A DNA stretch of 64,000 nucleotides from SZUA-442 sp963759175 (GTDB taxonomy: Bacteria; Actinomycetota; Acidimicrobiia; Spongiisociales; UBA5794). The stretch is from positions 1-64,000 of the forward strand of contig CAVWXP010000015.1 in assembly GCA_963759175.1 (NCBI GenBank), given 5' to 3'. Both the position numbers and the translations under genes were made by a program. The notes under the pieces were generated by a model. It was not told the origin of the DNA and did no database searches. It saw only the letters and a program-made list of their open reading frames with translations. This document shows positions 15,422 to 26,370 of this stretch, piece by piece (the first letter of the stretch is position 1; each line of letters opens with the position of its first letter).

Positions 15422-18400
15422 TCACTCCAACAGGGCGGCCAGGGCCGCTCGCACCCGCTTCTCGCTGATCGGGCCCTTCGCTCCTATGGGCTGTGCGAAC
15501 AAGCTCACCCGCAACTCCTGGAGCATCCACGAGATCTCCACGAGGTCCGGGCTGGCGGCGAGCACCTCGGTGAGGTCGTCGAACTCGTCTTCGAGCGCAC
15601 GCACCGCGGTCATTCGGCTCATGTCCCGTTCGGGATCCTCGGTGATCCGCTCGAGTCGGTACGTCGCGGCGTCGACGTATCTCGTCAGGTCATCGATGCG
15701 CTCGGCGCCGACGGCCGTCAGCGAGCCGTCGAAGAGAACCCGGTCGAGCTGGATGTCGATGTCATCGATGACGTGGCCGTACGCGTCCGGTACGTCGTCC
15801 TTGGCGAGGTCGAGCCGGTGGATCGATCGCAGCAGCGAGGCGGCGGCGCGTCCGACCTCCTCGACGGATTCGGCGAGGTCGTCGCCCACCGATTCCACCA
15901 GCGACGAGAAGCCGGCCGACGTCAACACGACACCGCCCGACCGTGTCATCGCAGCGTCCACGGCACAGGTCAGGACGTCGTCGAGCCAGTCGTCGACCGT
16001 GGCGTAGGGGCTGCCGACGACCGAGACCGGGCTGTCCGCAGCGAGCACCGACCGCAGGAGGCGTCGGGGAGATGGCAGGGCGAGCAGGACGAGTCGCCGG
16101 ACGCCGTTCCACGACATCTCGTCACGCTCGGCAGCGGTCGGGAGGAGTCGAACGGACACCGAATCGACGTCATCGACGACGCCCGGGTAGGCGCGGATCG
16201 AGGACGGGGCCTCGCCGACGACCACCGATTCCGGCAGGTCGCCGAATGCCCACGTCGTCTCGCCGGTGCGCTCGAGGTGATGCGATGTCGATGCCACCGT
16301 CGTTCGTGCGGCGTCGCGCAGCGTGGCGCGCAGCGAGGCGAGGTCCCCGCCCTCGATCACGACACTCCCGTCGGGGCGCACGATCCGGTATCGCGGGATC
16401 AGGTGGCCGGGCAGCCGGTCGCGTTGGAAGTCGTCGGGTCGGATGACCACTCCCGACCGCTGCGTGAGGACACGGGCGAGGCTCTGCTCGAGGGGGTCGG
16501 ACGCCCCGATCACCTCAGGTGCCACCGCAGCTGCCGTATCGGGCACGGGTGCGAACACGCGTCGCTGGTGTTTGGGCAGGGATCGGATGAGGGCCGTGAT
16601 GAGCTCGAGCTGGAGCCCTGGGACATTGGTCGCCAGGACCGACGGGTCGACGAGGTCGAGGAGGTCCAGGGGGATATCGACCGTCACGCCGTCCGTCGGC
16701 GAACCGGGATCGAACTCGTAGGTCAGCTCGAGATCGCGGTCCCCGTAGGTCCACACGCGTGGGAAGGCCTCCTCGTCGATGTCACCGGCGTGGGCGTCGA
16801 TGAGGTCGTGTTTGCTGAGCGTCAACAGGTCTGGGCGCTCGGCCCGCTGGTCCTTCCACCAATGATCGAACGCCACGGTGCCGGTGACATGCTCGGGGAC
16901 CCGGGCACCGAACCATGCGGCGAGTACATCGTCGGTCACGAGGAGGTCTGAGCGGCGTTCACGCGTTTCGATCTCGAGGACCGCCTCGATCGCTTCGGCG
17001 TTCCTTCGCACGAACTCGTGATCGCTGTCCCATTCGCCTGCCACCAGGGCGTGCTCGATGAACAAGGTCCGGGCCCCGGGCGGATCGATCGCGGCGTAGG
17101 GGACCACGTCGTCGGTCGAGAGCGTGATGCCGTACAGCGACGTGGTCTGGCGGCACACGGCCGCGCCCCGGTCGGCGTCCCACCACGGATCCGACACGGT
17201 GCGATGCACCACGTGGGCGCCGATCCGGGCAACGGTGTCGGGATCCACCCCTGCCACGCAGGTCGCCCACGTCCGGGTGGTCTCGACGAGTTCGGCGGCC
17301 ATGATCCACTCCGGCGCCTTCTTGAACAACACCGAGCCCGGGTCGGATCGCGAACCTCGTGCCCCTCGGACCGCGATACCCCCACCCGTCGGGGTCCCTG
17401 CGGCCGACATGTGACAACAACCCCGTGAGGAGGGCTTCGTGCACCAGGCGGGGGTCAGCCGGCGTTCGATTGGGCCGCATGCCCATGTCTCGTGAGACCC
17501 GTCGAAGCTGGGCGCGTACGTCCTGCCACTCCCTGACCCTTCGCCAGTTGAGGAACTCGTTGCGGCACATGCGGCGGAACTGGTTGGCCGTGAGCTCCTT
17601 GCGTGCGGACACGATGTGGTCCCACAGGTGGAGGTACGTGCTGAAGTCCGAAGTGGCATCCGCAAAGCGTCGATGCGCCTGATCGGCGGCCTCCTCCTTG
17701 CCGAGTGGTCGTTCCCGTGGGTCCTGGATCGCCAGGGCACTGACGATGGTGAGCACCTCGTCGAGACACGCGTTGGCGTCCGCAGCGAGCAGCATGCGAC
17801 CGAGTCGTGGGTCGATCGGGATGCGCGACAGCTTGCGACCGACGGGTGTGAGCCACGAGCGCGTCCCCTCGTCTGCGTCCGTCACGGCCCCGAGCTCGGT
17901 GAGGAGGCCGATCCCGTCACGGATGGAGCGCGTGTCGGGAGCGTCGATGAAGGGGAAGGTCTCGATCGCCCCGAGTTCTGCCGCTGCCATCTGGAGCATG
18001 ACCGATGCGAGGCTCGTTCGCAGGATCTCGGGGTCGGTGAACTCGGGTCGGCCCAGATAGTCGTCCTCGTCGTAGAGCCTGATGCAGATCCCGGGTCCGA
18101 GGCGGCCGCATCTGCCGGCACGCTGGCGGGCTGACGCCTGCGAGATCGGTTCGATCGGCAGTTGCTGGACCTTGGTCCGACGGTTGAACCTCGAGACGCG
18201 GGCGAGGCCGGTGTCGACGACATAGCGGATGCCAGGCACGGTCAGGGATGTCTCGGCCACGTTCGTCGCCACCACGATGCGCCGGCCGGTGTGCCCGGAG
18301 AAGACCCGGTGCTGCTCACCTGCCGAGAGGCGCCCGAACAGAGGGAGGATCTCGGTGTGGCGGAGACCGAGGTCCGACAGGGCCTCGACGGCGTCGCGTA

Positions 18401-19142
18401 TCTCGCGCTCGCCGGAGCAGAACACCAGGATGTCCCCGGTGCCCTCGGAGGCCAGCTCGGTGACTGCATCGCAGATGGCGGTCGTCTGGTCCCTCGGATC
18501 GTCGCTGTCGTCGTTCAGCGGGCGGTAGCGGACGTCGACCGGGTACGTGCGGCCGGCGACCTCGATCACCGGTGCGTCGGCGAAGTGGTCGGAGAATCGC
18601 TGCGTGTCGATGGTCGCAGAGGTGATGATCACCTTGAGGTCGGGTCGACGCTCGATCAGGCCACGTAGGTGGCCGAGGAGGAAGTCGACGTTGAGCGAGC
18701 GTTCGTGGGCCTCGTCGACGATGATCGTGTCGTACCGGCGCAGGTCCCGATCCCGTTGGATCTCGTTCAGCAAGATGCCGTCCGTCATCACCTTGATGGC
18801 CGTCGACTCGGATACCTCGTCAGTGAACCGCACCGTGTATCCGACGAGCTGCCCGACCGTGGTGGCGAGTTCGTCGGCGAGGCGCTCGGCGATGGCCCTG
18901 GCGGCGATTCGTCGTGGCTGGGTGTGACCGATACGTTTGCGGAGCCCGCGTCCGAGCTCGAGGCACATCTTCGGGAGCTGGGTGCTCTTGCCCGAGCCTG
19001 TCTCTCCGGCGACGATCACCACCTGGTGGGAAGCGATCGCGTCGAGGAGTTCCTCGCGCCACGCGGTGATCGGCAGCTCCTCGGGGTACCGGATCTCATC
19101 CGGCACCAGGGCGCGTCGCAGCGGAACAGGCGAACTGGACAT
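15422..19142 (-). CDS. hrpA: ATP-dependent RNA helicase HrpA, with one frameshift
   Basis: About 1240 residues when joined. The N-terminal part (ATG 19142) has the DEAH-box helicase motifs: GETGSGKSTQLPK, IIVDEAHERSLN, VIITSATIDTQRF, and motif VI QRAGRCGRLGPG. Ratchet and OB-fold regions follow, then the long C-terminal DUF3418 domain ending EKRVRAALAALLE. Near 17345 one extra base shifts the frame: RGTRFAI continues as DPGSVLFKKAPEWIMAAELV only if it is dropped. Both halves are well conserved, and valS nearby has the same kind of lesion, so a sequencing error is the likeliest cause. HrpA unwinds RNA and is linked to mRNA processing and stalled-ribosome rescue. Confidence 0.88.
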
Positions 19143-19244
19143 GGCACCCATGGTACGCCAGGCCCTCCCGTGCGTTCGTCCCTGCCCCGGTAGCACACCG
19201 ACAAGCCCACAAGTACGCTCCCGGCACCACATCATGGGGGGAAC

Positions 19245-20225
19245 GTGCCCGAGCCGAGTGCAGAACTGCGAGCAATCCTGGTGCGATGGTTGCGTGCCGT
19301 CGAATCGAAGGACGCAGCAGCGATCTCGAACATGATGAGCACGGGTGAGTTGACCCGATACGTCGGGTCCGACGCGCATGAGATCTGGAGTGGCGCGGAC
19401 GTAGCCAGGGTCCTCGGCCTCCACATGTCCGAGCTTCCCCCGCTGGGCTTCGACATCGACGAAGACTCGGTCGAGGCGTATGCGGAGGGCAAGGTGGGAT
19501 GGGGGAGTGCCGAGGTCCGGTTCATCATGGACGGCAGAGAACCCGTCCTCGTCCGCAACACCTCGGTGTGGCTACTCGAGGATGGCGTGTGGCGTTTCGT
19601 CCAGATCCACAATTCGCTTCCCTCATCCAACGAGGAGGCGATCGGCGTCACCCTCACCCACACCCTCGACGAGTTGCTGCGATCGATCGGGGGCTCCGAG
19701 GTGGAGGAGATGGCCGACCTGTCGCAGCAGGGAACGGCCACGCTCGTCTTCACGGACATCGAAGCATCGACGAGCACGGCGGCCGCGGTTGGGGACGAGC
19801 GTTGGGCGCAGGTGATCGAGTGGCACGACGACACGATCCGACGGATCGCCACGGCTCACGGCGGTTCCATCGTCAAGACCCTCGGCGACGGCGCCCTCCT
19901 GTCGTTCTCATCGGCCCGAGCAGCCGTCCTGTGCGCCATCGATGTCCAGAAGGCGATCGGCTCGGAGGCAGCCCCGATGCCTATTGCCGTGAGAATCGGC
20001 ATCCACAGTGGGGATGTGGTGCGCACCGGCACGGATGTCGTCGGCAACACCGTCAACGTGGCGGCACGTGTCACCTCGGCTGCGGCCGGCGGTGAGGTGA
20101 TGACCTCGGTCGCGATCCACAGCATGCTCGCCGATGCACCCGACCTCCGTTTCGGACCGCCCAAACAGGTCCGACTCAAGGGATACGAGCGCCTACGAGA
20201 GGTCTACCCGCTGCTGTGGGAGTGA
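19245..20225 (+). CDS. SnoaL-like domain fused to class III nucleotide cyclase
   Basis: A protein of 326 residues. Residues 1-130 form a SnoaL/NTF2-like cone domain (LVRWLRAVESKDAAAISNMM, later VLVRNTSVWLLEDGVWRFVQ). After a linker, residues 165-326 are a class III adenylyl/guanylyl cyclase catalytic domain: ATLVFTDIEASTSTAAAVGD supplies the first metal-binding aspartate, KTLGDGALLSFSSA the second, and GIHSGDVV, NTVNVAARV and RLKGYERLREVYPL are typical. The N-terminal domain may be a ligand-sensing module. No membrane segment is present. GGGGGGAAC precedes GTG 19245. The product is probably cAMP, though guanylyl specificity was not excluded. Confidence 0.85.
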   Translation: MPEPSAELRAILVRWLRAVESKDAAAISNMMSTGELTRYVGSDAHEIWSGADVARVLGLHMSELPPLGFDIDEDSVEAYAEGKVGWGSAEVRFIMDGREPVLVRNTSVWLLEDGVWRFVQIHNSLPSSNEEAIGVTLTHTLDELLRSIGGSEVEEMADLSQQGTATLVFTDIEASTSTAAAVGDERWAQVIEWHDDTIRRIATAHGGSIVKTLGDGALLSFSSARAAVLCAIDVQKAIGSEAAPMPIAVRIGIHSGDVVRTGTDVVGNTVNVAARVTSAAAGGEVMTSVAIHSMLADAPDLRFGPPKQVRLKGYERLREVYPLLWE

Positions 20226-20249
20226 TCGAGCCGATCGTGCGATGCTCGA

Positions 20250-21458
20250 CTACTTGACCTGGGTGCCGGCCTTCCACACGTGGGTCACGTGATCGGGGTC
20301 GCCCCAACCCGAGGCGTCGGTGAGCGGATCGAAGTCGAGGGCGATGACATCGGCGTCGTACCCCTCGACGAGCTGCCCCGACTGCGGTGCCTGCGGACCC
20401 AGGGTGAGCGGTCCGTTCGCTGTCGCCGCCTCGATCGCTTCGAGCGCCGTCATGCCCGCATCCTGGAGCAGCTTGATCTCGTACCCGTTCTGTCCGTACA
20501 TGTCGCCGCTCACGAAGATGTCGGTTCCCATCGCAATGGTGACGCCCTTGGCGATGGCGAGCTTCATGGCGTTCGCCTGTGCCTCGGCGACCATGAGCCC
20601 CTTCTCGTAGGCATACCGGGGGAGCCGATCGGCCTGACCGAGGAGTTGGTCGACGACGAAACGGGTGGGGACGAGGATCGCATCCGCCTCGATCATGGCG
20701 TCGGCAGCCTCCTCGTCGAGGTAGGAGCCGTGCTCGATGGTCTTGGCGCCTGCTGCGAGTGCCGCCATGATCCCGGGCTTGCCGTGGCAGTGTGCGGCGA
20801 CGACGCGCTCGGCGCGAGCCGCTTCCTCCACGATGGCGACGAGTTCCTCGTGTGAGAACTGCTGGTGGATGGGGTGGTCGACCTCGGACATGACGCCGCC
20901 GGATGCACAGACCTTGATGACCTTGGCGTTCCTACGAAGGTTCGTGCGTACCGCTCGTGTGACCTCCGGGACGCCATCACAGAGGATCCCGAGGTGGGGT
21001 AGGGCGTCGATCACGTCGAGTGGGACGGCGTGGATGTCTGCGTGTCCCCCCGTCGTCGACAGGATCTTCCCTGCTCCATAGATCGTGGGTCCGGGGACTT
21101 CGCCTGCGGCGATGGCCGGTTGGATGTCCAATCCATGTCCTCCGACCTCTCGGGTGGATGTGACGCCCCCCATGAGTGTTCGGTGGAGATCTCCAACGGC
21201 TCGAGCCGCCTGACGAACGGCGGGTTCGGTGACCGTCGCCATGAGGTCGGGATTGGTGATGCCGATGTAGTGGGCGTGGCACTCCCAGAGGCCAGGCATC
21301 GCAACGGGAACGTGGGTGGTGACTGCGTCGGGCGTGGAGGGTGCCGAAGCCGCGCCGCCTGCATATGCGATCGTCCCACCCTCGAGGATCACCACGCCGT
21401 TCACCACGGGTTCGCCCCGTCCCGGGATCAACAGGTCGGCTTCGATACGGACGGTCAT
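20250..21458 (-). CDS. Metal-dependent amidohydrolase, imidazolonepropionase/prolidase-like
   Basis: The 402-residue TIM-barrel amidohydrolase shows the complete metal-binding set: HxH in WECHAHYIG, a lysine in VIKVCASGG that fits the carboxylated bridging lysine, histidines in VVAAHCHGKPG and IEHGSYLD, and the aspartate in MGTDIFVSGDM. The best family fit is the group of Xaa-Pro and Xaa-Arg dipeptidases and imidazolonepropionase-related enzymes, cytoplasmic hydrolases of cyclic amides or dipeptides. The substrate is not predictable. It is transcribed alone, converging with the cyclase gene; the region toward valS holds regulatory structure. Confidence 0.85.
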   Translation of the reverse strand: MTVRIEADLLIPGRGEPVVNGVVILEGGTIAYAGGAASAPSTPDAVTTHVPVAMPGLWECHAHYIGITNPDLMATVTEPAVRQAARAVGDLHRTLMGGVTSTREVGGHGLDIQPAIAAGEVPGPTIYGAGKILSTTGGHADIHAVPLDVIDALPHLGILCDGVPEVTRAVRTNLRRNAKVIKVCASGGVMSEVDHPIHQQFSHEELVAIVEEAARAERVVAAHCHGKPGIMAALAAGAKTIEHGSYLDEEAADAMIEADAILVPTRFVVDQLLGQADRLPRYAYEKGLMVAEAQANAMKLAIAKGVTIAMGTDIFVSGDMYGQNGYEIKLLQDAGMTALEAIEAATANGPLTLGPQAPQSGQLVEGYDADVIALDFDPLTDASGWGDPDHVTHVWKAGTQVK

Positions 21459-21705
21459 GGGTGCTCCCTCGACGAGGATCCGGTGACGCTACCAAATCCG
21501 AGGAAGGCATGCCACGGTGCAGACCGGATCTCGTGACTAGTCCGGGCGTGCGCCACCGGGATGTGCCTTGTCCGGGTGGGTCGCCAGACCTACGGTGTGC
21601 AGCAGGACACGACGCCATCGTCCGGGCTTGATGGTGGTGGTTGGGATTCGTGGGGTTGCATGGACGTGGTGGCGTCCCGCACCCCACGGAGGTTCAGGAA
21701 GGCGC

Positions 21706-21806
21706 ACTTGCGAGAGCAAGTCGTTGCCCGGGGTGAGTGGGACCCCGGGCATTCCTGTGTCCGGCGCATCGCCCCCGCCCGATTACACTGCGGTCCTCCG
21801 GAGGAC
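21706..21806 (+). promoter_or_regulatory. Structured leader of valS: three perfect hairpins
   Basis: Three hairpins follow one another upstream of valS: ACTTGC-GAGA-GCAAGT (21706-21721), GCCCGGGGT and ACCCCGGGC with a seven-base loop (21726-21750), and the palindrome GTCCTCCGGAGGAC (21793-21806). The last buries the Shine-Dalgarno GGAGGA. The layout suits translational control of an aminoacyl-tRNA synthetase. The rest of 21459-21705 shows no gene. Confidence 0.5.
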
Positions 21807-21827
21807 GAGCAATGGGAAACGGCCGTG

Positions 21828-24426
21828 ATGAATCCAACGTATCAACCCGACGAGGTCGAATCGCGCTGGTATGCGGCCTGGGAATCCCGAGGATCGTTCA
21901 GGCCTGAGGTCCATCCCGGCGGCGATCCGTTCTCGATCGTCATCCCCCCGCCCAACGTGACGGGTGTTCTCCACATGGGCCATGCGCTCGACCACGCGAT
22001 CCAGGATGTCATCATCCGGCGCAAACGCATGCAGGGCTACGCGGCGCTGTGGCTGCCGGGCACCGATCATGCCGGCATCGCCACCCAGAACGTCGTCGAG
22101 CGCGAGCTGCGCAACGAGGGGATGACCCGCCACGACCTCGGGCGTGAAGCCTTCATCGACCAGGTGTGGGCGTGGAAAGCCAAGAGCGGCGGCTCCATCG
22201 CGACCCAGATGAAGAAGCTCGGCGACTCCACCGACTGGACGCGGGAACGCTTCACGTTCGACGAGGGGCTCAGTGCAGCCGTGCGCAGGGTCTTCGTGAC
22301 CCTCTACGAAGAGGGGCTGGTCTACCGGGCCAACCGCATCATCAACTGGTGTCCCAGGTGCCACACCGCCCTGTCCGACATCGAGGTCGAGTACGAGGAC
22401 GATCCCGGCGAGCTCACCTACATCGTGTATCCACTGGCCGACGGCACCGGTTCGATCACCGTCGCAACGACTCGACCGGAGACCATGCTCGGCGACTCCG
22501 GCGTCGCTGTGCATCCCGATGACGAGCGGTACCGGGACTTCGTCGGCAAGACCATCATCCTCCCCCTGCTCGGGCGTGAGATACCGGTCGTCGCTGACGA
22601 CGGTGTCGAGATGGAGTTCGGGACGGGAGCCGTCAAGGTGACGCCTGCCCACGACCCGCTCGACTTCGCGATCGGTGAACGCCACGGGCTCGAACAGATC
22701 GTGGTCATCGACACGGACGCCACCATCACGGCCGAAGGCGGCGAGTTCGTCGGTATGGATCGTTTCGAAGCCCGCGAGGCCGTGCGGTCACGCCTGCGTG
22801 AGGTCGGTGCCATCGACCACATCGAGGAGCACCCACACTCCGTCGGCCATTGTTCGCGGTGCCACACGGTCATCGAGCCCCTCCTGTCGCTCCAATGGTT
22901 CGTGGAGGTCCAGCCACTCGTCGGACCCGCCATCGATGCGGTTCGATCGGGCCGCACCCGATTCGTGCCCAAGCGGTGGGAGAACAACTACTTCCATTGG
23001 ATGGAGAACCTCCAGGACTGGTGCATCAGTCGCCAGTTGTGGTGGGGGCATCGCATTCCTGCCTGGTACTGCACGGCCTGCGACGAGACGATCGTCGCCA
23101 TGGACGCACCAACCACCTGCCCGGCGTGCGGCGAGGACACCTTCGTCCAGGACGAGGACGTGCTCGACACGTGGTTCTCATCCGCCCTGTGGCCGTTCTC
23201 GACACTCGGATGGCCCGACGAGACGGATGACCTTGGCCGCGTTCTATCCGACGTCGACCCTCGTCACCGGTTTCGACATCATCTTCTTCTGGGTCGCACG
23301 CATGATGATGATGGGCACCCACTTCACCGGCGATGCGCCGTTCGACGACATCGTCATCCACGGCATGGTGCGTGACGCCGAGGGTCGCAAGATGTCCAAG
23401 TCCACGGGCAACGCGCTCGACCCGCTCGTGCTGATCGACGAGTACGGAGCCGACAGTGTCCGCCTGGCACTCATCCAGGCGGCTGCCCCCGGCCATGACG
23501 TGCCGCTCGATGTCGACTGGATCGATGCGTCGCGTCGGTTCGGGAACAAGCTGTGGAATGCGACCCGATTCGCGGTCGAGTTCATGGGTGTCGACGATGT
23601 CCCGATCGATGGTGGGTATCCGGTCGATCCGGGACCCGAGGACCGCTGGATCCTGGCCCGCCTCGGCGAGGTCATCTCCGAGGTGGATCGACTCCTCGAC
23701 GAGTACCGGCTGTCCGATGCCTACGACCTGCTGTACACGTTCGCCTGGTCCGAGGTGTTCGACTGGTACCTCGAGATGGCGAAGATCATCGCCAAGGACG
23801 ACGATCGTGCCGCGACCATGCGTATGACCCTCGGTGTGGTGCTGCGCGACGTGCTCAAGGCCTTCCACCCGGCCATTCCGTTCGTCACGGAGGAACTGTG
23901 GTCCCACCTCGGCGACGGTGCAGGGCTCCTGGTCACGGCGCCATGGCCACAGATCCCCGATGCCGAGGCTCCAGACCACATCGATTCGCTACGCGGCCTC
24001 GTCACGGACCTGCGCCGCTTCCGCACGCAGCACCAGATCCCCCGATCGGTCGAGATCCCGGTGACCGTCGTTTCAGGTGACCCGATCCCTCGCTGGTGGA
24101 TGGATCAGCTCGCCATGCTTGGCGACTGCGTTCCCGTCGTGGGGGAGAGGCCGGACACGCTGGCAGGCACCACGCGCATGTCCGCGGACGGTGTCGAGGG
24201 GTTCGTCGAGCTCGCCGGCCTGATCGACGTCGACGCTGAACGTCCTCGGATAGCCAAGGCCATCGCCGCACTCGAGGCTTCGATCGCCGCGTCGAGGACG
24301 AAACTCGACAACCCGAACTTCCGCGACCGTGCTCCGGCGGAGGTCGTCGCGATCGAAGTCGATCGCCTCGCCGCCTCGGAGGCGGAGTTGGCCGAACAGC
24401 AACGCCTCCTCGCGGAACTCGGCTGA
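21828..24426 (+). CDS. valS: Valyl-tRNA synthetase, with one frameshift
   Basis: A class I synthetase of about 866 residues. The HIGH motif is in PPNVTGVLHMGHALDHAIQD, the editing domain follows, and the KMSKS signature is EGRKMSKSTGNALDP. The tail has coiled-coil character (AEQQRLLAELG). Near 23234 an extra T in GACCTTGGCC breaks the frame: DETDD must continue as LAAFYPTSTLVTGFDIIFFW. An essential single-copy enzyme is unlikely to be truncated, so a sequence error is the best reading. The ATG at 21828 fits the family N-terminus, but the strongest Shine-Dalgarno (21800-21805) is spaced for an out-of-frame ATG at 21812, so a second indel or a regulatory arrangement at the start is possible. 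Confidence 0.92.
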
Positions 24427-24431
24427 GCCGC

Positions 24432-25838
24432 GTGGCTACGAACCCCGTTCCCCAGATCCCTGATCGTGCCGCCGCCGAGGCGTTCCTCGACGCGCGAATC
24501 GGGCACGGCGTCAAGCCGGGCCTCGAGCGCATCGCGGGGCTGCTCGAGTTCCTCGGGGATCCGCACACCTCCTATCCCACGGTCCACATCGCAGGCACCA
24601 ATGGCAAGACGACCGTGTCGCGGATGGTCCAGCAGATCCTCGGCGCGCACGGTCTGGCGACGGGCGGGTTCACGTCGCCCCATCTCGATACCGTCGAGGA
24701 GCGCTTCGCGCTCCACGGTGCACCGGTCACCCCCGACCAGCTGACCGACACTGTCCGCGACATCGCATGGTTCGTCGAGGGGTACGAGGCGCAGGCCGAG
24801 ACGTCGGTCACCTACTTCGAGGTCACCACCGCCCTCGCCTTCGTGCTCATGGCCAACGCGGCGGTCGATGTCGGCGTCGTCGAAGTCGGCCTCGGCGGTC
24901 GGTGGGACGCCACGAATGTGATCACGGCCGAGGTGTCGGTGATCACCGGTGTCGACCTCGACCACCAGGAGTTCCTCGGTGACACGGTGGCAGCGATCGC
25001 TGCCGAGAAGGTCGCCATCCTCGACGAGGGGGGCACCCTCGTCACGGGCCCACTGACCGATGATGCGCGTGGCGTGGTCGCCGAACGTGTCGAATCCACC
25101 TCGAGTCGCTGGATGCGCTACGGATCCGAGTTCTCCGTCCTCGACGCCATCGTTGGCGTCGGAGGTTGGCAATGCTCGATCGAGGGGGTCTTCGACCAGT
25201 ATCCGGACCTCTTCCTCCCGCTCCACGGTCGTCACCAGGTCGACCATCTCTCGACGGCCATCGCAACCTGCGAGATGTTCCTCGGTCGGGCCCTCGATCG
25301 CGATGCGGTCGCCGTCGCGGCTGCGTCCATGACGAGTCCCGGTCGCCTCGAGGTCGTCGCCCGTCGGCCGATCGTGATCCTCGACGGTGCACACAATCCC
25401 CAGGGGTTCGCAGGCCTGGGGGCCACGCTCGACGAGGAGTTCCCTGCCCTCGGATGGCACCTGGTCATCGGTGTGCGGGGCAACCGATCGATTCCCGACC
25501 TGGTGTCGCACCTCAGGGGTCAGGTGGCGTCCGTCGTCGCGACCGCCGCCGACGACCCGGCATCACACGACCCTGCGGAGCTGGCCAGCGCCGTGGCCGC
25601 GGTGCTCGACGTTCCCACGTCCGTGGTCCCGGATCCGCTCGAGGCACTCGCAGCGGCCAGGGATGCCGCGGGTCCCGAGGGAGGCGTTGTCGTGACCGGG
25701 TCGCTGTATGTGGTCGGGGAGGTACGTCGAGCGTTCGACGTCGCGGACGACCGCAGCCTCGAGGCCCACGTACGGTATGAGGCGCCCGTCGATCCGGAGG
25801 ACGATTTCGAGGGGGAACAAGACCCCTTCCCCGGATAA
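24432..25838 (+). CDS. folC: Folylpolyglutamate synthase / dihydrofolate synthase
   Basis: The Mur-ligase-family protein of 468 residues has the P-loop VHIAGTNGKTTVSRM, TSPHLDTVEERF, and the C-terminal domain with RPIVILDGAHNPQGFAGLGA. It adds glutamate to dihydropteroate and folates, an ATP-dependent step in making and retaining folate. The GTG start lies five bases after the valS stop. valS-folC-ndk is a frequent order in actinobacteria. Confidence 0.95.
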   Translation: MATNPVPQIPDRAAAEAFLDARIGHGVKPGLERIAGLLEFLGDPHTSYPTVHIAGTNGKTTVSRMVQQILGAHGLATGGFTSPHLDTVEERFALHGAPVTPDQLTDTVRDIAWFVEGYEAQAETSVTYFEVTTALAFVLMANAAVDVGVVEVGLGGRWDATNVITAEVSVITGVDLDHQEFLGDTVAAIAAEKVAILDEGGTLVTGPLTDDARGVVAERVESTSSRWMRYGSEFSVLDAIVGVGGWQCSIEGVFDQYPDLFLPLHGRHQVDHLSTAIATCEMFLGRALDRDAVAVAAASMTSPGRLEVVARRPIVILDGAHNPQGFAGLGATLDEEFPALGWHLVIGVRGNRSIPDLVSHLRGQVASVVATAADDPASHDPAELASAVAAVLDVPTSVVPDPLEALAAARDAAGPEGGVVVTGSLYVVGEVRRAFDVADDRSLEAHVRYEAPVDPEDDFEGEQDPFPG

Positions 25839-25901
25839 CCTCCCACGCCTACCGTGCACGGCGGCCCCGCGCCGCTTCCCGATACGTCCAGGAGCTCCCT
25901 T

Positions 25902-26307
25902 CATGGCAGTGGAACACACCTATGTGATGGTCAAACCCGACGGCGTCGCACGCGGCCTCGTCGGTGAGGTGATCAGCCGCTTCGAACGCAAGGGCCTCAC
26001 GCTCGAGAATCTCCGCATGCTCACGATCACCGAGGAGCTCGCAGGACGCCACTACGCAGAGCACACGGAGAAGCCGTTCTTCGGCGAGCTCGTCGAGTTC
26101 ATCACGTCGGGTCCGGTGGTGGCGATGGAGTGGTCGGGTGAGGGCGCCGTTGCGGTTGCTCGCACGCTCATGGGTGGAACCAACCCCGCCGAGGCCGCTC
26201 CGGGAACGATTCGTGGTGACTTCGGCCTCATCATCACCCACAACATCGTGCACGGATCAGACAGTGTCCAGAGTGCCGAACGGGAGCTCGGGATCTTCTT
26301 CGGATGA
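25902..26307 (+). CDS. ndk: Nucleoside diphosphate kinase
   Basis: 134 residues, starting at ATG 25902 after AGGAG. The conserved TYVMVKPDGVARGLVGEVI opens the fold, and the phosphorylated histidine is in NIVHGSDSVQSAERE. It balances NTP and dNTP pools by phosphate transfer. The coding region ends 63 bases before mreB. Confidence 0.97.
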
Positions 26308-26370
26308 TGTACCAGGGCCGATTGTGATGCTCGGAGGTACACTTATCGCAACCCACCCCAGGTGCCAAGG

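Noticed and set aside
21738..21748. TGGGACCCCGG, close to the T-box core TGGNACCGCG, upstream of valS
   Set aside because: The bases lie inside a self-contained nine-pair hairpin, no stem I with specifier loop was found, and only nine of eleven positions match. A covariance search with the T-box model would decide.
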